64,000 nucleotides of DNA from Paenibacillus sp. AN1007 (GCF_040702995.1 NZ_CP159992.1:707501-771500), one strand, 5' to 3'. Positions 11,964 to 21,790 are shown, counted from the stretch's first letter. Translations and numbers: made by a program. The notes: generated from the letters alone by a model not told the origin.

Positions 11964-12353
11964 TTAACGCTGTGTATTGACACCAAAGATACCGCCTAGA
12001 GCTGAGAGCAGAAAGGCACTAAGCAGCTGTAAGCTGTCCTTCCAGTTAAAAGAAGCGTCAAGGGCCAGAAATCCAATAAGCAGCACGAGGAGCCCATAAA
12101 CGATGCCTGTAACTCCGCCATAATACCATCCCTTCTCACCAGACCGTTTCCCCGCAATGAAACCGCCAATGAGCAGTGACAAACCATGAACGACATAGGT
12201 ATAGGTAGATAGCTCCTGTTCCCGTAAGCCGCTCATCCACAAGAAGAAAGAAAGAACTAACGCTCCAATAAACATCCAGACAAAAGCATGGCAGAGACCA
12301 GACAGAATCGGATTGGACATCCGAAATGAGAACAAGCGGCGAATCAATTGCAT
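11964..12353 (-). CDS. TIGR04086 family membrane protein (YrzE-like)
   Basis: A 129-residue protein with four predicted transmembrane helices and a short basic N-terminus (MQLIRRLFSFR). It resembles the TIGR04086 family (B. subtilis YrzE), found in spore formers between yajC and spoVB; molecular function unknown. The start is the ATG at 12353, seven bases after aaggggg; the frame can be extended upstream but without a ribosome binding site. Unlike in B. subtilis, the gene is preceded by an insertion sequence on its 3' side and is divergent from the DUF421 gene. Confidence 0.8.
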   Translation of the reverse strand: MQLIRRLFSFRMSNPILSGLCHAFVWMFIGALVLSFFLWMSGLREQELSTYTYVVHGLSLLIGGFIAGKRSGEKGWYYGGVTGIVYGLLVLLIGFLALDASFNWKDSLQLLSAFLLSALGGIFGVNTQR

Positions 12354-12531
12354 GAAGCAACCCCCTTGTACAAGTTTGAAATTATTACAGTGTATGGTCA
12401 AGCCTTCTCACTTATGAACTGATTTCCATTAAATGAACGGTTTATTTCTGCATGAGCATTTCAGGTTCAGGTCAAAATAGGGATTGCACTTAAAATATCC
12501 CCAGATGCTGAAATTCGAAGGAGGTCCTGTT

Positions 12532-13284
12532 ATGAATTTCACGGATATCGGCCCCCATGTTTACCGAACCGTACTCATGTATTTTCTGGTCTATTGTGCG
12601 ATTCGTGTTATGGGCAAACGTGAGATCGGCAAGCTGTCCATGTTTGATCTGGTCGTGTCGATTATGCTCGCTGAAATGGCTGCTTTTGTCATTGAGGATA
12701 TTAAAAAACCGCTCTCTCATGGTATAGCTCCGATGCTGACGGTAATTGTTATGCAGATTGGGATGGCCTATGTTGGCTTGAAAAGTAGAAAGCTTCGCTT
12801 GATGATTGATGGGAAACCTACGGTGTTAATCTCTAAAGGTAAACTTCATCGGGATGAAATGCGGAAACAGCGTTATAATTTGGATGATCTGCTCCTCCAG
12901 CTGCGTGAACAGAACATAGACAGCATAGGTGATGTAGATTTTGCGCTTCTGGAGACGACGGGCAAATTAACCGTTTTTCCAAAAGATCAAAGTTCCGAAG
13001 GCACTTCTTCCGGGTCAGGTTCAGGTTCCAGCAGCTCATCTTCACGAAAAAAAAATCATATTCACTTGAAAGGTTTCCCCGACATCAAATATGAGGGCCT
13101 GCCTGTACCGCTAATTATGGATGGGAAAGTGCAGGATGAGAATCTGGAAATGATTGAGAAAACACGTTTCTGGTTGAAAAATCAAATTCAGCAAAAAGGC
13201 ATCATGGATTTCAAAGATGTGTTTATTTGCTCAATTGACCACAATGGCAAGTTATATATCAGCCCTCGCGAGGACAAAAAGTAA
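12532..13284 (+). CDS. DUF421 (YetF-type) membrane protein
   Basis: A 250-residue member of the DUF421 family (YetF/YrbG in B. subtilis): three N-terminal helices (about 13-85, including LMYFLVYCAIRVMGKREIG) then a cytoplasmic domain with LMIDGKPTVLISKGKLH and LDDLLLQLREQNI. Some relatives act in spore coat or germinant receptor function; the role here is unknown. Odd feature: a Gly/Ser-rich tract (about residues 152-172) interrupts the soluble domain. The ATG at 12532 lies seven bases after gaaggaggt. It converges with spoVB, stopping one base before the spoVB stop. Confidence 0.85.
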   Translation: MNFTDIGPHVYRTVLMYFLVYCAIRVMGKREIGKLSMFDLVVSIMLAEMAAFVIEDIKKPLSHGIAPMLTVIVMQIGMAYVGLKSRKLRLMIDGKPTVLISKGKLHRDEMRKQRYNLDDLLLQLREQNIDSIGDVDFALLETTGKLTVFPKDQSSEGTSSGSGSGSSSSSSRKKNHIHLKGFPDIKYEGLPVPLIMDGKVQDENLEMIEKTRFWLKNQIQQKGIMDFKDVFICSIDHNGKLYISPREDKK

Positions 13285-13285
13285 A

Positions 13286-14922
13286 TTACTTGCGGCGTTT
13301 AAACCATGAACCAATGAGCGGAGCACGGGATAAATCATGGAAGTCAATCATTTTGGTGATGCCCATAATGAGAAAATAAACGAGTAAACCTGTCGCTGGG
13401 GCTAGGATCATTCGCAGCCAAAATGGAAGAAGGGCAGCTGTGTGCTCGTAGACGAGAAGGGTCGCTGCACCCATAATGAACATGCCGGCTCCTGTTTTGA
13501 CCCAATCCATCAACTTAAATCGGAAATTTAACAGCTGACGTACACTTCGCGCATGTAATAAGGTCACAATCATGGAATTAATACAGATGGCAATGACAGC
13601 ACCAAAAATACCATATTCGGGCTGCGAAGCCAGCATCAGAATTAAAGAGATTTTGATGACAGCGCCAATAAATGTATTCAGCAAAGCTTTACCTGGACGA
13701 TCAAGTGCCTGCAGCGCTGCCTGCAGCGGGGCTTGAATATAGATAAATAAAGCAAAAGGTGCCATCAGTTTCAGCATGCTTCCAATCGATGCATCATCAT
13801 AGAGCAGCAGACACATCGGTTCGGCAAGCACATACATAAATACAGAAAACGGTGCACCAGTGACCAAAGCAAGCCGCAGAGCCTGATGCATTCTTTTATG
13901 AATGAGCGCACGATCACCCCGGGCAGCAGCTTCAGACAAAGACGGGACGAGTGATGTCGCAAGAGATGAGGTCAGCGCACCAGGAAGCAGCAGTAACGGG
14001 ATGACCATCCCCTGTAATGCACCATATTGAGCTGTAGCGAGCCCTTTGGCGATACCGGCAATAGCAAGACTCTGGGCTGTTACGATTGTCTCAGCGAGGT
14101 AGGATAGAGAGCCAACAAGACGACCTGCTGTAACAGGGACAGATATAGCCAGCAAACGGCGGATTAATCCTCTTTGGGCATGATTCTTCCCCTCAGACAG
14201 CTCTGCTTCTGTTAACAAACTGGATTCCGGTTTCACTGACTTGGATGAAGGAGAGGGCTCCTGTTCTATTTTTATAGAAAGGGGCAGCTCTTTTTTGATT
14301 TTGCATAATTCCACAGTAGAATCAGCATTCCACCCAGCTCCCCGACCATTGCCCCCAGCATTGCGCCGGCCGCCGCATGTTCAATTCCTTTAGGAAGCAG
14401 CAGCCAGGCAAACCAGATCACACAAATGATGCGGATAATTGTTTCTGTAATAGACGAAATCGCTGTTGGCATCATGTTCTGCCTGCCTTGGAAATAACCT
14501 CTGTATACAGCGGAAACAGCGATGATAGCAATCATAGGACTCATGCTGACAAACGTATGATATACCCGTTCATCGGTGAGAACATACTGAGTGATCCAAG
14601 GGGCAAACAGAATGCAAAGAAACATAAAAACGACACCGAGAGTGAGTGTGAAACTGAGGCTTATCTGTAAAATACGCTGGGGCGAATAACGATTGGCACC
14701 CGTTTCGGCTTCCGCAACAAGTTTGGCTACGGCTAACGGAATCCCTCCGGTAATCAGCGTCACCAGCACGATGAAAAAGGGATAGCTCAGCTGATAGATG
14801 CCAACACCTTCTGCGCCGATCACTCGAGGCAGTGCGATACGCGGAATGAAGCCCAGAATACGGTTGATAATGCCTGCCGCGAGCAGAATCATGGCCCCCT
14901 GAATAAATGTCTGTTTCTTCAA
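13286..14922 (-). pseudogene. spoVB: spoVB, sporulation MATE-like flippase, with one frameshift
   Basis: SpoVB is a polytopic MVF/MATE-type membrane protein needed for spore cortex synthesis, thought to flip a lipid-linked precursor. Two overlapping frames together encode about 545 residues (B. subtilis SpoVB is 518). The first runs from a TTG at 14922 (SD gaaagagggg) through IIRIICVIWFAWLLLPKGIE to a stop at 14272. The second continues with RGLIRRLLAISVPVTAGRLV to 13286. The break is at six T on the plus strand (14291-14296), which reads A AAA AAG on the coding strand. One extra A restores NYAKSKKELPLS. This could be a sequencing error, a real mutation, or programmed -1 frameshifting at a canonical slippery site. 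Everything else looks intact. Confidence 0.85.
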
Positions 14923-14952
14923 AACTACCCCTCTTTCCCGGTTGAAGGTACA

Positions 14953-14987
14953 GGTTATCCTCATTGAAAGTACTGGTTATCCTCATT
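14953..14987. repeat. 22-bp tandem duplication upstream of spoVB
   Basis: ggttatcctcatt occurs at 14953-14965 and 14975-14987, with the intervening bases also similar (period 22). It lies 30-65 bases upstream of the spoVB start, in the expected promoter region. Confidence 0.6.
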
Positions 14988-15163
14988 AATGGGACAAAGC
15001 CGTTGTACTTCATCCTATGCTGGCCTTTCATCATCTCATGACAACTTGGACACGATTAACAAAAAGAACCATATCCAGCAAGAAGGAATATGATCGGGGA
15101 AGGTCGAATGATGTAGTACTGATGCCGCATAAAGGCTTGTAAGCACGAAGGGAGGCTCCCCGC

Positions 15164-15412
15164 TTGGAAGAAATGAATGATGTGGAGTTGGAACAGTCCA
15201 TAGAGATACTCTGCCGAAGCAAGGCAGAAGAATTAAGGCTTGTCGGTTACGAATATGTCACCAGCAAAGATGTTTGGAATTGCGTCAGTCATAAATACGA
15301 AAAACAGGGTATTCCACCGCTTCATCAACTGGTGAACGACATATTGTCACTGAAAGCAACAAGCTTTATGAACTTTATGACCGTGTCTGCATACCGGGGG
15401 TCCTCTTTCTAG
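15164..15412 (+). CDS. comN: ComN-type post-transcriptional regulator
   Basis: An 82-residue protein resembling B. subtilis ComN (YrzD), which controls comE mRNA post-transcriptionally and interacts with DivIVA. It is acidic and helical at the N-terminus, with the conserved core LVGYEYVTSKDVWNCVSHKY and PPLHQLVNDILSLKATSFMN. Position between spoVB and secD matches B. subtilis. The start is a TTG eight bases after aagggagg. Confidence 0.8.
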   Translation: MEEMNDVELEQSIEILCRSKAEELRLVGYEYVTSKDVWNCVSHKYEKQGIPPLHQLVNDILSLKATSFMNFMTVSAYRGSSF

Positions 15413-15430
15413 ACGAAAGGGATCTTTTTT
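15400..15430 (+). terminator. Weak terminator after comN
   Basis: An imperfect stem (cctctttc/gaaaggg, one G-T pair) followed by six T, overlapping the end of comN. It separates comN from the secD promoter. Confidence 0.5.
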
Positions 15431-15438
15431 GTTGAAAA

Positions 15439-15467
15439 TTGACTGCTTTTTACGGCATCGCTATAAT
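15439..15467 (+). promoter_or_regulatory. Sigma-A promoter of secD-secF
   Basis: TTGACT (15439-15444), 17-base spacer, TATAAT (15462-15467), placed 36 bases before the secD ATG. Confidence 0.8.
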
Positions 15468-15503
15468 AGGAATATTGAGAACGAAAGGGGATCTAGGAAC
15501 GGC

Positions 15504-16754
15504 ATGAAAAGAATTATCAGTTTCATTCTGGTCGTGCTTGTCACCACAGGGGTTATGGTGGGTACAAGCCCGGAACTGCTCAAAAATATACGCTTGGGCC
15601 TTGATTTAAAAGGAGGCTATGAAATCCTGTATGAAGCAGAACCGCTCGATTCAGGGCAGCAGGTGAACAAAGCCTCCTTGGTGCAAACTGCCAAAAGCCT
15701 CGAAAGCCGTGCCAATGCACTCGGAACAAGTGAGCCGGAAGTAACCACGGAAGGAAGTAACCGCATCCGGTTGAAATTGGCAGGTGTTACGGATGAGGCG
15801 GAGGTTAGAGCCAAAATGAAAGAACCTGCGGTTCTGACTTTCCGTAGTAAAGCTCCGGGTGACAAAGACGGGGAGTTCAGTAAAATTGAGCTTCGCGGTA
15901 ATGAGTTTGTCGAAAATGCGGCCAAGGTTGTCTTCACTCAATTAAATGAGCCGATGATTGACATTAAAGTAAAGGATAAAGCGAAATTCTCTGAAATCAC
16001 CAAACGTTTGATCAATAAACCCCTTGCTATTTATCTGGATGATCAGCTGCTTTCAGCACCAGAAGTTAGGCAGCAATTGACCGACGGATCTGCTCAAATC
16101 TCAGGTTCTTACACGCGAGAAGAAGCAAATCAGCTCCGTGATACCATTAACCTGGGTGCACTGCCATTGAAACTTACGGAGAAATACTCCCAGAGCGTAG
16201 GAGCAACCCTCGGTAAATTGTCTCTGGATCAAACGATCAAAGCAGGCTTGATTGGCTCTGTTATCATCCTGATTTTCATGATTGGACTGTATCGCATACC
16301 GGGTATCATCGCGAGCTTTGCACTGATTACTCATACGTGGTTAGTGCTTGCGATTTTCTATTTGGGCGAATTCGTGCTCACCCTACCAGGTATTGCGGCT
16401 TTCATTCTAGGGATAGGTATGGCGGTGGATGCCAACATCATTACGTATGAACGGATTAAAGAAGAGATGCGCAGCGGCAAATCAATCTTGTCGTCCGTCA
16501 AGGCGGGAAGCAAACATTCATTCCGTACAATTATCGATTCTAATATTACGACGATTATTGCTGCGGCTGTAATGTTTTTCCTCGGTACCGGTGCGGTTAA
16601 AGGTTTTGCACTCGTACTGATTTTCGACATTGTGACCAGTATCATCACGAATATTTTCTTCTCCCGCTTCTTGTTGACCCTGCTTGTACGGGGGAACGTA
16701 GTCAAGAAGCCTAAGTACTTCGGAGTGAAGGAGAGTGAAATTCGTGCGCTTTAA
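15504..16754 (+). CDS. secD: Protein translocase subunit SecD
   Basis: SecD (416 residues) uses the proton gradient to help pull exported proteins through SecYEG. It has TM1 at the N-terminus, the hallmark LGLDLKGGYEILYEAE, a large extracytoplasmic region (about 50-250), then five helices in the RND-type half, with GIGMAVDANIITYERIKEEM carrying the conserved TM4 Asp. B. subtilis has a fused secDF; here the two halves are separate genes overlapping by 11 bases. The ATG at 15504 follows agga by five bases. Confidence 0.96.
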   Translation: MKRIISFILVVLVTTGVMVGTSPELLKNIRLGLDLKGGYEILYEAEPLDSGQQVNKASLVQTAKSLESRANALGTSEPEVTTEGSNRIRLKLAGVTDEAEVRAKMKEPAVLTFRSKAPGDKDGEFSKIELRGNEFVENAAKVVFTQLNEPMIDIKVKDKAKFSEITKRLINKPLAIYLDDQLLSAPEVRQQLTDGSAQISGSYTREEANQLRDTINLGALPLKLTEKYSQSVGATLGKLSLDQTIKAGLIGSVIILIFMIGLYRIPGIIASFALITHTWLVLAIFYLGEFVLTLPGIAAFILGIGMAVDANIITYERIKEEMRSGKSILSSVKAGSKHSFRTIIDSNITTIIAAAVMFFLGTGAVKGFALVLIFDIVTSIITNIFFSRFLLTLLVRGNVVKKPKYFGVKESEIRAL

Positions 16755-17655
16755 TTGGAATTATGATTATGTAAAAGGCAGTAAGATTGCCTATATTTTC
16801 TCGATTATTCTTACCGTTACGGGAATTGTCAGTATCCTCGCATTGGGATTGAACTACGCTGTTGATTTCCGTGCAGGTTCCAACGTTGATATTACGGTAT
16901 CCAAAGCTATCAGCACAGAGCAAGTTAATCCGATCATCAAGGATATGGGTGTCAATGAAGGTGATGTACACATCACACCAGGCGCAGATCGGGTAAATGT
17001 TCGTTTCTCCAATGTATTGGACGAAAAACAGGAAAGCAAATTCAAACAAGAGTTCAGCAAGCTGGATGCAACTGCTTCCTACGATGTCAATACAGTAGAT
17101 CCAGAGATGGCTAAGGAATTGGAGCGCAATGCGATTTATGCCGTTCTTATCGCAAGTATCGGGATTATGATCTATGTGGCCATTCGTTTTGAATGGCGCT
17201 TCGGTCTTGCAGCCGTTATTGCACTCTTCCATGATGCATTTGTTGTTATCAGTGTATTCTCCATTTTCCGTCTGGAAGTGGATCTGACCTTTATTACAGC
17301 GGTTCTGACGATCGTTGGTTTCTCGATTAACGATACCATCGTTATTTTTGACCGAATTCGGGAAAATCTGCGTTTTGCCAAAAAGACAAGCAAAGCCGAT
17401 TTGCGTGAGGTCGTCAATCACAGTCTGGCTCAAACCATGACCCGTTCCTTAAATACAACGTTCACGGTATTTGCTGCTTCAATCTGTTTGTTTATTTTTG
17501 GGGGAGAGTCCATTCGCATGTTCTCACTTGCCATGGTAATCGGAACTTTGTTCGGTGCCTATTCTTCAATCTTCATCGCTGCTCCGCTCTGGCTTGTGCT
17601 CAAAGGCAAACAAATTAGCAAACCAAAAACAGCAGCTGCGAAAACAACTAATTAA
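16744..17655 (+). CDS. secF: Protein translocase subunit SecF
   Basis: SecF (303 residues), partner of SecD. TM1 is followed by GLNYAVDFRAGSNVDI, then five helices including VGFSINDTIVIFDRIRENL, which holds the conserved TM4 Asp. The GTG at 16744 is preferred (aaggag ten bases upstream); a GTG at 16735 lies only one base from the same site. The overlap with secD implies coupled translation. Confidence 0.95.
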   Translation: MRFNWNYDYVKGSKIAYIFSIILTVTGIVSILALGLNYAVDFRAGSNVDITVSKAISTEQVNPIIKDMGVNEGDVHITPGADRVNVRFSNVLDEKQESKFKQEFSKLDATASYDVNTVDPEMAKELERNAIYAVLIASIGIMIYVAIRFEWRFGLAAVIALFHDAFVVISVFSIFRLEVDLTFITAVLTIVGFSINDTIVIFDRIRENLRFAKKTSKADLREVVNHSLAQTMTRSLNTTFTVFAASICLFIFGGESIRMFSLAMVIGTLFGAYSSIFIAAPLWLVLKGKQISKPKTAAAKTTN

Positions 17656-17668
17656 ACATCGGAATGTA

Positions 17669-17694
17669 AAGCCGCGTCTGCCAGGCGCGGTTTT
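17669..17694 (+). terminator. Terminator after secF
   Basis: GC-rich stem ccgcgtctg/caggcgcgg followed by tttt, 13 bases after the secF stop. Confidence 0.65.
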
Positions 17695-17728
17695 GCAGCG
17701 TTAAGTACAGAATGAAGGGGGAATCAAC

Positions 17729-18688
17729 ATGACAAGAGCACCTGGCCCGTCTGCACATGCGGCTGCATGGAGCGGGATCGTCGGAAACATGGCACTTGCA
17801 GTCATCAAAACAGGAGTAGGATACATGGCAAACAGCAAATCTTTGCTTGCTGATGGCTTGTACTCTGCTTCTGAAGCTGCCTCTTCCTTGGTTGGTCTTT
17901 TTCCCTCAAGGTCTGTACATTCCAAAAGTAAAGTTCATAAGGAGCGTCTCAAGGAACATGCACGGGCTGCGAAACCCGGTATGACGGTGCTGTTAGCAGT
18001 GCTTATTCTGATGGGTGGCCTACAGCTGGCAATCTCGGCGTTAAGTAGTTTATCTAGTGGTGAACTCGCTGCACCAGGAAAGTCTGTACTTTTGGTCGCT
18101 GTTGCGGCACTGGCTGTAAAAGAAGCCATATTTCAGTTCCAGTACCGATACTTCCGTAAACGAAATCAGTCTCTAGCAATGTCGTATGCACTGCAGCATC
18201 GGCGTGCGCTGTATTGTTCGCTTACCGTTTTAATCGGCATCATTGGCGCCATGGCGGGTGAAGAAACGGGTCTAGGTCTGCTTCTCTATCTTGATCCCGC
18301 CGCTGCCCTCATCGCTTCTGGCTTTATCTTGTATAAAGGGTACAGAATGATTGTAGATACGGTGTATGGTTCCCTGATTCAAGAACTGGAGCAGGAGGAT
18401 GCCGCTGATTACAAGGAAACCGTACAGCGGGTATACGGCATTATCACGATTGAACATCTCGTTGCTCGCGAACAGGAACATGATGTTACCATTGAACTGA
18501 CTATTAGTGTGAATCCGAGAATCTCCATTCTGGAGGCGCAGGAAATCGCGAATCGGGCCAAGACCTTGTTATTAACACGTTTCAGTCATGTCAAAGAAGT
18601 TCAGATCCAGGCTGTACCTTATGATCCCGGATATCCTTATAAATCCAATCATGAACTGCCCGATCATGAAGCGACATTAATTCAGTAA
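17729..18688 (+). CDS. Cation diffusion facilitator-like protein lacking canonical metal ligands
   Basis: A 319-residue protein with the CDF layout: N-terminal helices starting GIVGNMALAVIKTGVGYMAN, the signature-like SKSLLADGLYSASEAASSLV, five to six helices to about residue 210, and a C-terminal ferredoxin-like domain (about 225-300). CDF proteins exchange Zn/Mn/Fe for protons, using an Asp/His and Asp in TM2 and a His and Asp in TM5. Here the TM2 positions are Tyr and Glu (ADGLYSASE) and the TM5 region reads LQHRRALYCS, with Gln and Ala at the expected ligand positions. Metal transport by the usual mechanism is therefore doubtful. It sits between secF and recJ and starts after aatgaaggggg. 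Confidence 0.75.
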   Translation: MTRAPGPSAHAAAWSGIVGNMALAVIKTGVGYMANSKSLLADGLYSASEAASSLVGLFPSRSVHSKSKVHKERLKEHARAAKPGMTVLLAVLILMGGLQLAISALSSLSSGELAAPGKSVLLVAVAALAVKEAIFQFQYRYFRKRNQSLAMSYALQHRRALYCSLTVLIGIIGAMAGEETGLGLLLYLDPAAALIASGFILYKGYRMIVDTVYGSLIQELEQEDAADYKETVQRVYGIITIEHLVAREQEHDVTIELTISVNPRISILEAQEIANRAKTLLLTRFSHVKEVQIQAVPYDPGYPYKSNHELPDHEATLIQ

Positions 18689-18730
18689 TGGCGCGCGCGG
18701 ATCTTGCAGGTCAGGAAAGGAGCGTTATCA

Positions 18731-21139
18731 TTGCTTTATTCGCAATATCAGTGGAATACACCACATATTAATCTGGAGGCGGCTGCGGGACTTTCGCAGG
18801 CGCTTTCCGTTTCCCCTCTCGTTGGACGTTTGCTTGCAAGCCGAGGTGTGCACAATGAAAAGGAGGCAGAACGATTTTTGCATCCTGACTTGAATCAGAT
18901 GCATGATCCGTATCTGCTGCTGGGCATGAGTGAAGCGATTCCTCGAATTAAGCAGGCATTGGAACGGGAAGAACATATTTTAATTTATGGAGATTATGAC
19001 GCAGATGGAGTATCCAGTACGTCACTTATGATACATCTGATGCGTCATTTGGGAGCTTCATATGATATCTATATCCCTCACCGCTCGAACGAGGGGTATG
19101 GTCTTCATAACCATGCCTTGGATTGGGCGCATCAGCAAGGAGTTACTTTGATTATTACCGTCGATACCGGAATTAGCGCTGTAGAACAGATTGCGTACGC
19201 TGCATCACTGGGCATCGAAGTCATTGTGACAGATCACCATGAACCTCCTGAAGTATTACCCGAGGCCTATGCATTAATTAATCCGAAACTGCCGGGCTGC
19301 CCGTATCCATTTAAGGGTTTGGCGGGAGCAGGTGTAGCTTTGAAAGTTGCACAGGCCCTGATCGGTGAAGTGCCGGGTGAATGGATGGAAATCGCCGCCA
19401 TTGGGACAGTAGCGGATCTGATGCCGCTTGAAGGCGAGAACCGCGTAATTGTTAGTTATGGTATAGAATCCATGCGCGGTTCGAAACTGCCAGGGGTTAG
19501 TGCCTTGCTGGAGATTAGTGGTGTGGATCAAAGTCAAGTGACATCAATTAATATTGCCTTTGCCATGGCTCCACGGATTAATGCCAGCGGTCGGTTGGAT
19601 CATGCCGGAAGAGCAGTATCACTGCTCACAACTGAAAACCTGGATGAGGCCCATACCCTTGCGGGACAGCTGGATCTGCTGAATCGGGAGCGACAGCAAG
19701 TCGTTGAGGGCATACTACAGGAAGCCACAATGCAGTTAGAACAGAAAATTGAGCAGCGTTCCGGTTCCGTGCCGGATGTGATCGTACTGGCTGGTGAAGG
19801 CTGGAATGTGGGCGTGGTTGGTATTGTCGCTTCCAAATTGCTGGATCGGTATTACAGACCCACACTGATTCTGGGTATCGACCCGGAAAGCGGCGTTTGT
19901 AAAGGCTCTGCACGTTCAATTGAAGGTCTGGATATCTATGAGGCACTTACAGCGAACAAACATTTCATGGATCATTATGGAGGACATCCTGCAGCAGCTG
20001 GAATGACTCTTCATCGTGATCAGTTGGAAGAACTTGAATCAGGTTTGAACGAATTTGCCGCAGCTGTGCTGACGGAGGAAGACTTTGTTCCGCAGCGGCA
20101 GGCTGATGATGAATGCAGCATCAGTGATGTTCCGCTCAAAGTAATTCAGGAAATTGACAGATTACAGCCATTCGGTATGAGTAATCCATCGCCGCGTTTT
20201 GTATTAAGAAACGTGACGATTAAGGAGATCAGGACGATGGGGCGTGAAAAGCGCCACTTGAAGCTGGTCCTTGAACAAGATGGACAGCAGCTGGAGGCTG
20301 TTGCTTTTGGTAAGGGAGCACTGGCTGAATTTCTGACTGCAGGTTCGGTCATTGATGTCATGGGTGAACTGTCGATAAATGAATGGAACGGTATGAGAAA
20401 GCCGCAGATGATGCTTCAGGATATCCATGTTCCCGGGGCACAGGTATTCGATATGCGAGGACATGCTGACCCGGTAAACGCCATGAGACACTTCCTGAGC
20501 ACGCTTGATGTGCATCTCCGTTACAAAGCAGGTTCGATCGGAGCGATTGTAAGAAATGAAGCAAATGTTTCTGAAGGAAATTCATTGTATGAACCGTGCC
20601 TTTGGGTATATGATAGAAAGGTCGGGTTATTTCCGTGTAATGCTGCAGCAGAGCAGTATGGACAGGAACAAGTCCGGACGTTATTTGTGTTTGATACGCC
20701 GGAAACCCCGGAACAACTTGATGCAATGCTGGCTTTATTCAGCGGAGCCGAGAATATCATCCTTCTGCACGGATCAGGCAGCCTTCGAGATCGACTTCAG
20801 ATGCCCTCCAGAGAACTGTTCAAGCGTATTTATATGCTGGTGTTTAAATGGAAAGCGGAACCCGTGGACGAGCAAGAGATAACTCCTGTGCTCAGTCGTC
20901 AGTGTGGTTGTTCTGCGCGAATGATTACGATGATGCTTGATGTATTTGAAGAGTTATCCTTCATTTCGCGTGAGGACGGCAAAATTACCGTTATGGACAA
21001 TCCTCCAAAACGTGATTTGACCTCAGCACGTCAGTATCAGGCGCTGGAACATATGGCCGAGACAGAACAGGTGATGCTGGATGCATCTACACCTCAGCTG
21101 ACACAATGGATGATATCCCGGATGAAGGGCGTATCTTAG
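18731..21139 (+). CDS. recJ: Single-stranded-DNA-specific exonuclease RecJ
   Basis: RecJ (802 residues) degrades single-stranded DNA 5' to 3' in recombination and mismatch repair. It has DHH-family motifs LIYGDYDADGVSSTS and VTDHHEPPE, the DHHA1 motif GGHPAAAGMTLH, an OB fold (about 450-560) and the extended C-terminal domain typical of Firmicute RecJ. The TTG at 18731 is chosen (ggaaaggag nine bases upstream). apt follows after 37 bases, as in B. subtilis. Confidence 0.96.
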   Translation: MLYSQYQWNTPHINLEAAAGLSQALSVSPLVGRLLASRGVHNEKEAERFLHPDLNQMHDPYLLLGMSEAIPRIKQALEREEHILIYGDYDADGVSSTSLMIHLMRHLGASYDIYIPHRSNEGYGLHNHALDWAHQQGVTLIITVDTGISAVEQIAYAASLGIEVIVTDHHEPPEVLPEAYALINPKLPGCPYPFKGLAGAGVALKVAQALIGEVPGEWMEIAAIGTVADLMPLEGENRVIVSYGIESMRGSKLPGVSALLEISGVDQSQVTSINIAFAMAPRINASGRLDHAGRAVSLLTTENLDEAHTLAGQLDLLNRERQQVVEGILQEATMQLEQKIEQRSGSVPDVIVLAGEGWNVGVVGIVASKLLDRYYRPTLILGIDPESGVCKGSARSIEGLDIYEALTANKHFMDHYGGHPAAAGMTLHRDQLEELESGLNEFAAAVLTEEDFVPQRQADDECSISDVPLKVIQEIDRLQPFGMSNPSPRFVLRNVTIKEIRTMGREKRHLKLVLEQDGQQLEAVAFGKGALAEFLTAGSVIDVMGELSINEWNGMRKPQMMLQDIHVPGAQVFDMRGHADPVNAMRHFLSTLDVHLRYKAGSIGAIVRNEANVSEGNSLYEPCLWVYDRKVGLFPCNAAAEQYGQEQVRTLFVFDTPETPEQLDAMLALFSGAENIILLHGSGSLRDRLQMPSRELFKRIYMLVFKWKAEPVDEQEITPVLSRQCGCSARMITMMLDVFEELSFISREDGKITVMDNPPKRDLTSARQYQALEHMAETEQVMLDASTPQLTQWMISRMKGVS

Positions 21140-21176
21140 ATGGAAGTTTGTGTATTTATTTTAGGAGGAGATTATT

Positions 21177-21692
21177 TTGGATTTTAAAGAGTATATTCGT
21201 GTTATTCCTGACTTTCCACAACCGGGAATCAGCTTCAAGGACATCACAACATTGCTGAAAGATGGAGAAATGTATCGCAATGCAATCAATGAACTGAAAC
21301 AAATGGTTGCAGAGCTGAAAATTGATGTCATTGCCGGACCTGAAGCACGCGGTTTTGTGGTAGGTGCACCATTGGCATACGCTCTCGGTGTTGGTTTTGC
21401 TCCAATTCGCAAAAGTGGGAAATTACCTGGTGCGACCATTGAAGCGGGATACGATCTCGAATATGGCAAGGACACACTGGCAATGCATACAGATGCAATC
21501 GAAAAAGGGCAGAATGTCCTGATTGCAGACGATCTGCTCGCAACGGGCGGTACCATTGCAACTTCCATCAACTTGATTGAGCAGCTGGGCGGTAATGTCG
21601 TTGGTGCTGCTTTCCTGATTGAACTGACAGATCTGAACGGCCGTGCCAAACTGCCTGAGAACATGAATGTATTCACATTGATGAACTACTAG
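21177..21692 (+). CDS. apt: Adenine phosphoribosyltransferase
   Basis: Apt (171 residues) converts adenine and PRPP to AMP. The PRPP-binding motif [17 protein letters not shown] is intact, with the N-terminal [20 protein letters not shown] and [17 protein letters not shown] typical of the family. A TTG start at 21177 follows aggagga. A shared terminator separates it from the convergent uraA. Confidence 0.97.
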   Translation: MDFKEYIRVIPDFPQPGISFKDITTLLKDGEMYRNAINELKQMVAELKIDVIAGPEARGFVVGAPLAYALGVGFAPIRKSGKLPGATIEAGYDLEYGKDTLAMHTDAIEKGQNVLIADDLLATGGTIATSINLIEQLGGNVVGAAFLIELTDLNGRAKLPENMNVFTLMNY

Positions 21693-21790
21693 AAACAGAA
21701 ATCGCTTTGTACTTTACAGTGCTGCTGTGAATAATGAATTACAGCTTCCCCAGTTTCCCGGGAAATAATATACAGCATGAATGATTGGCA

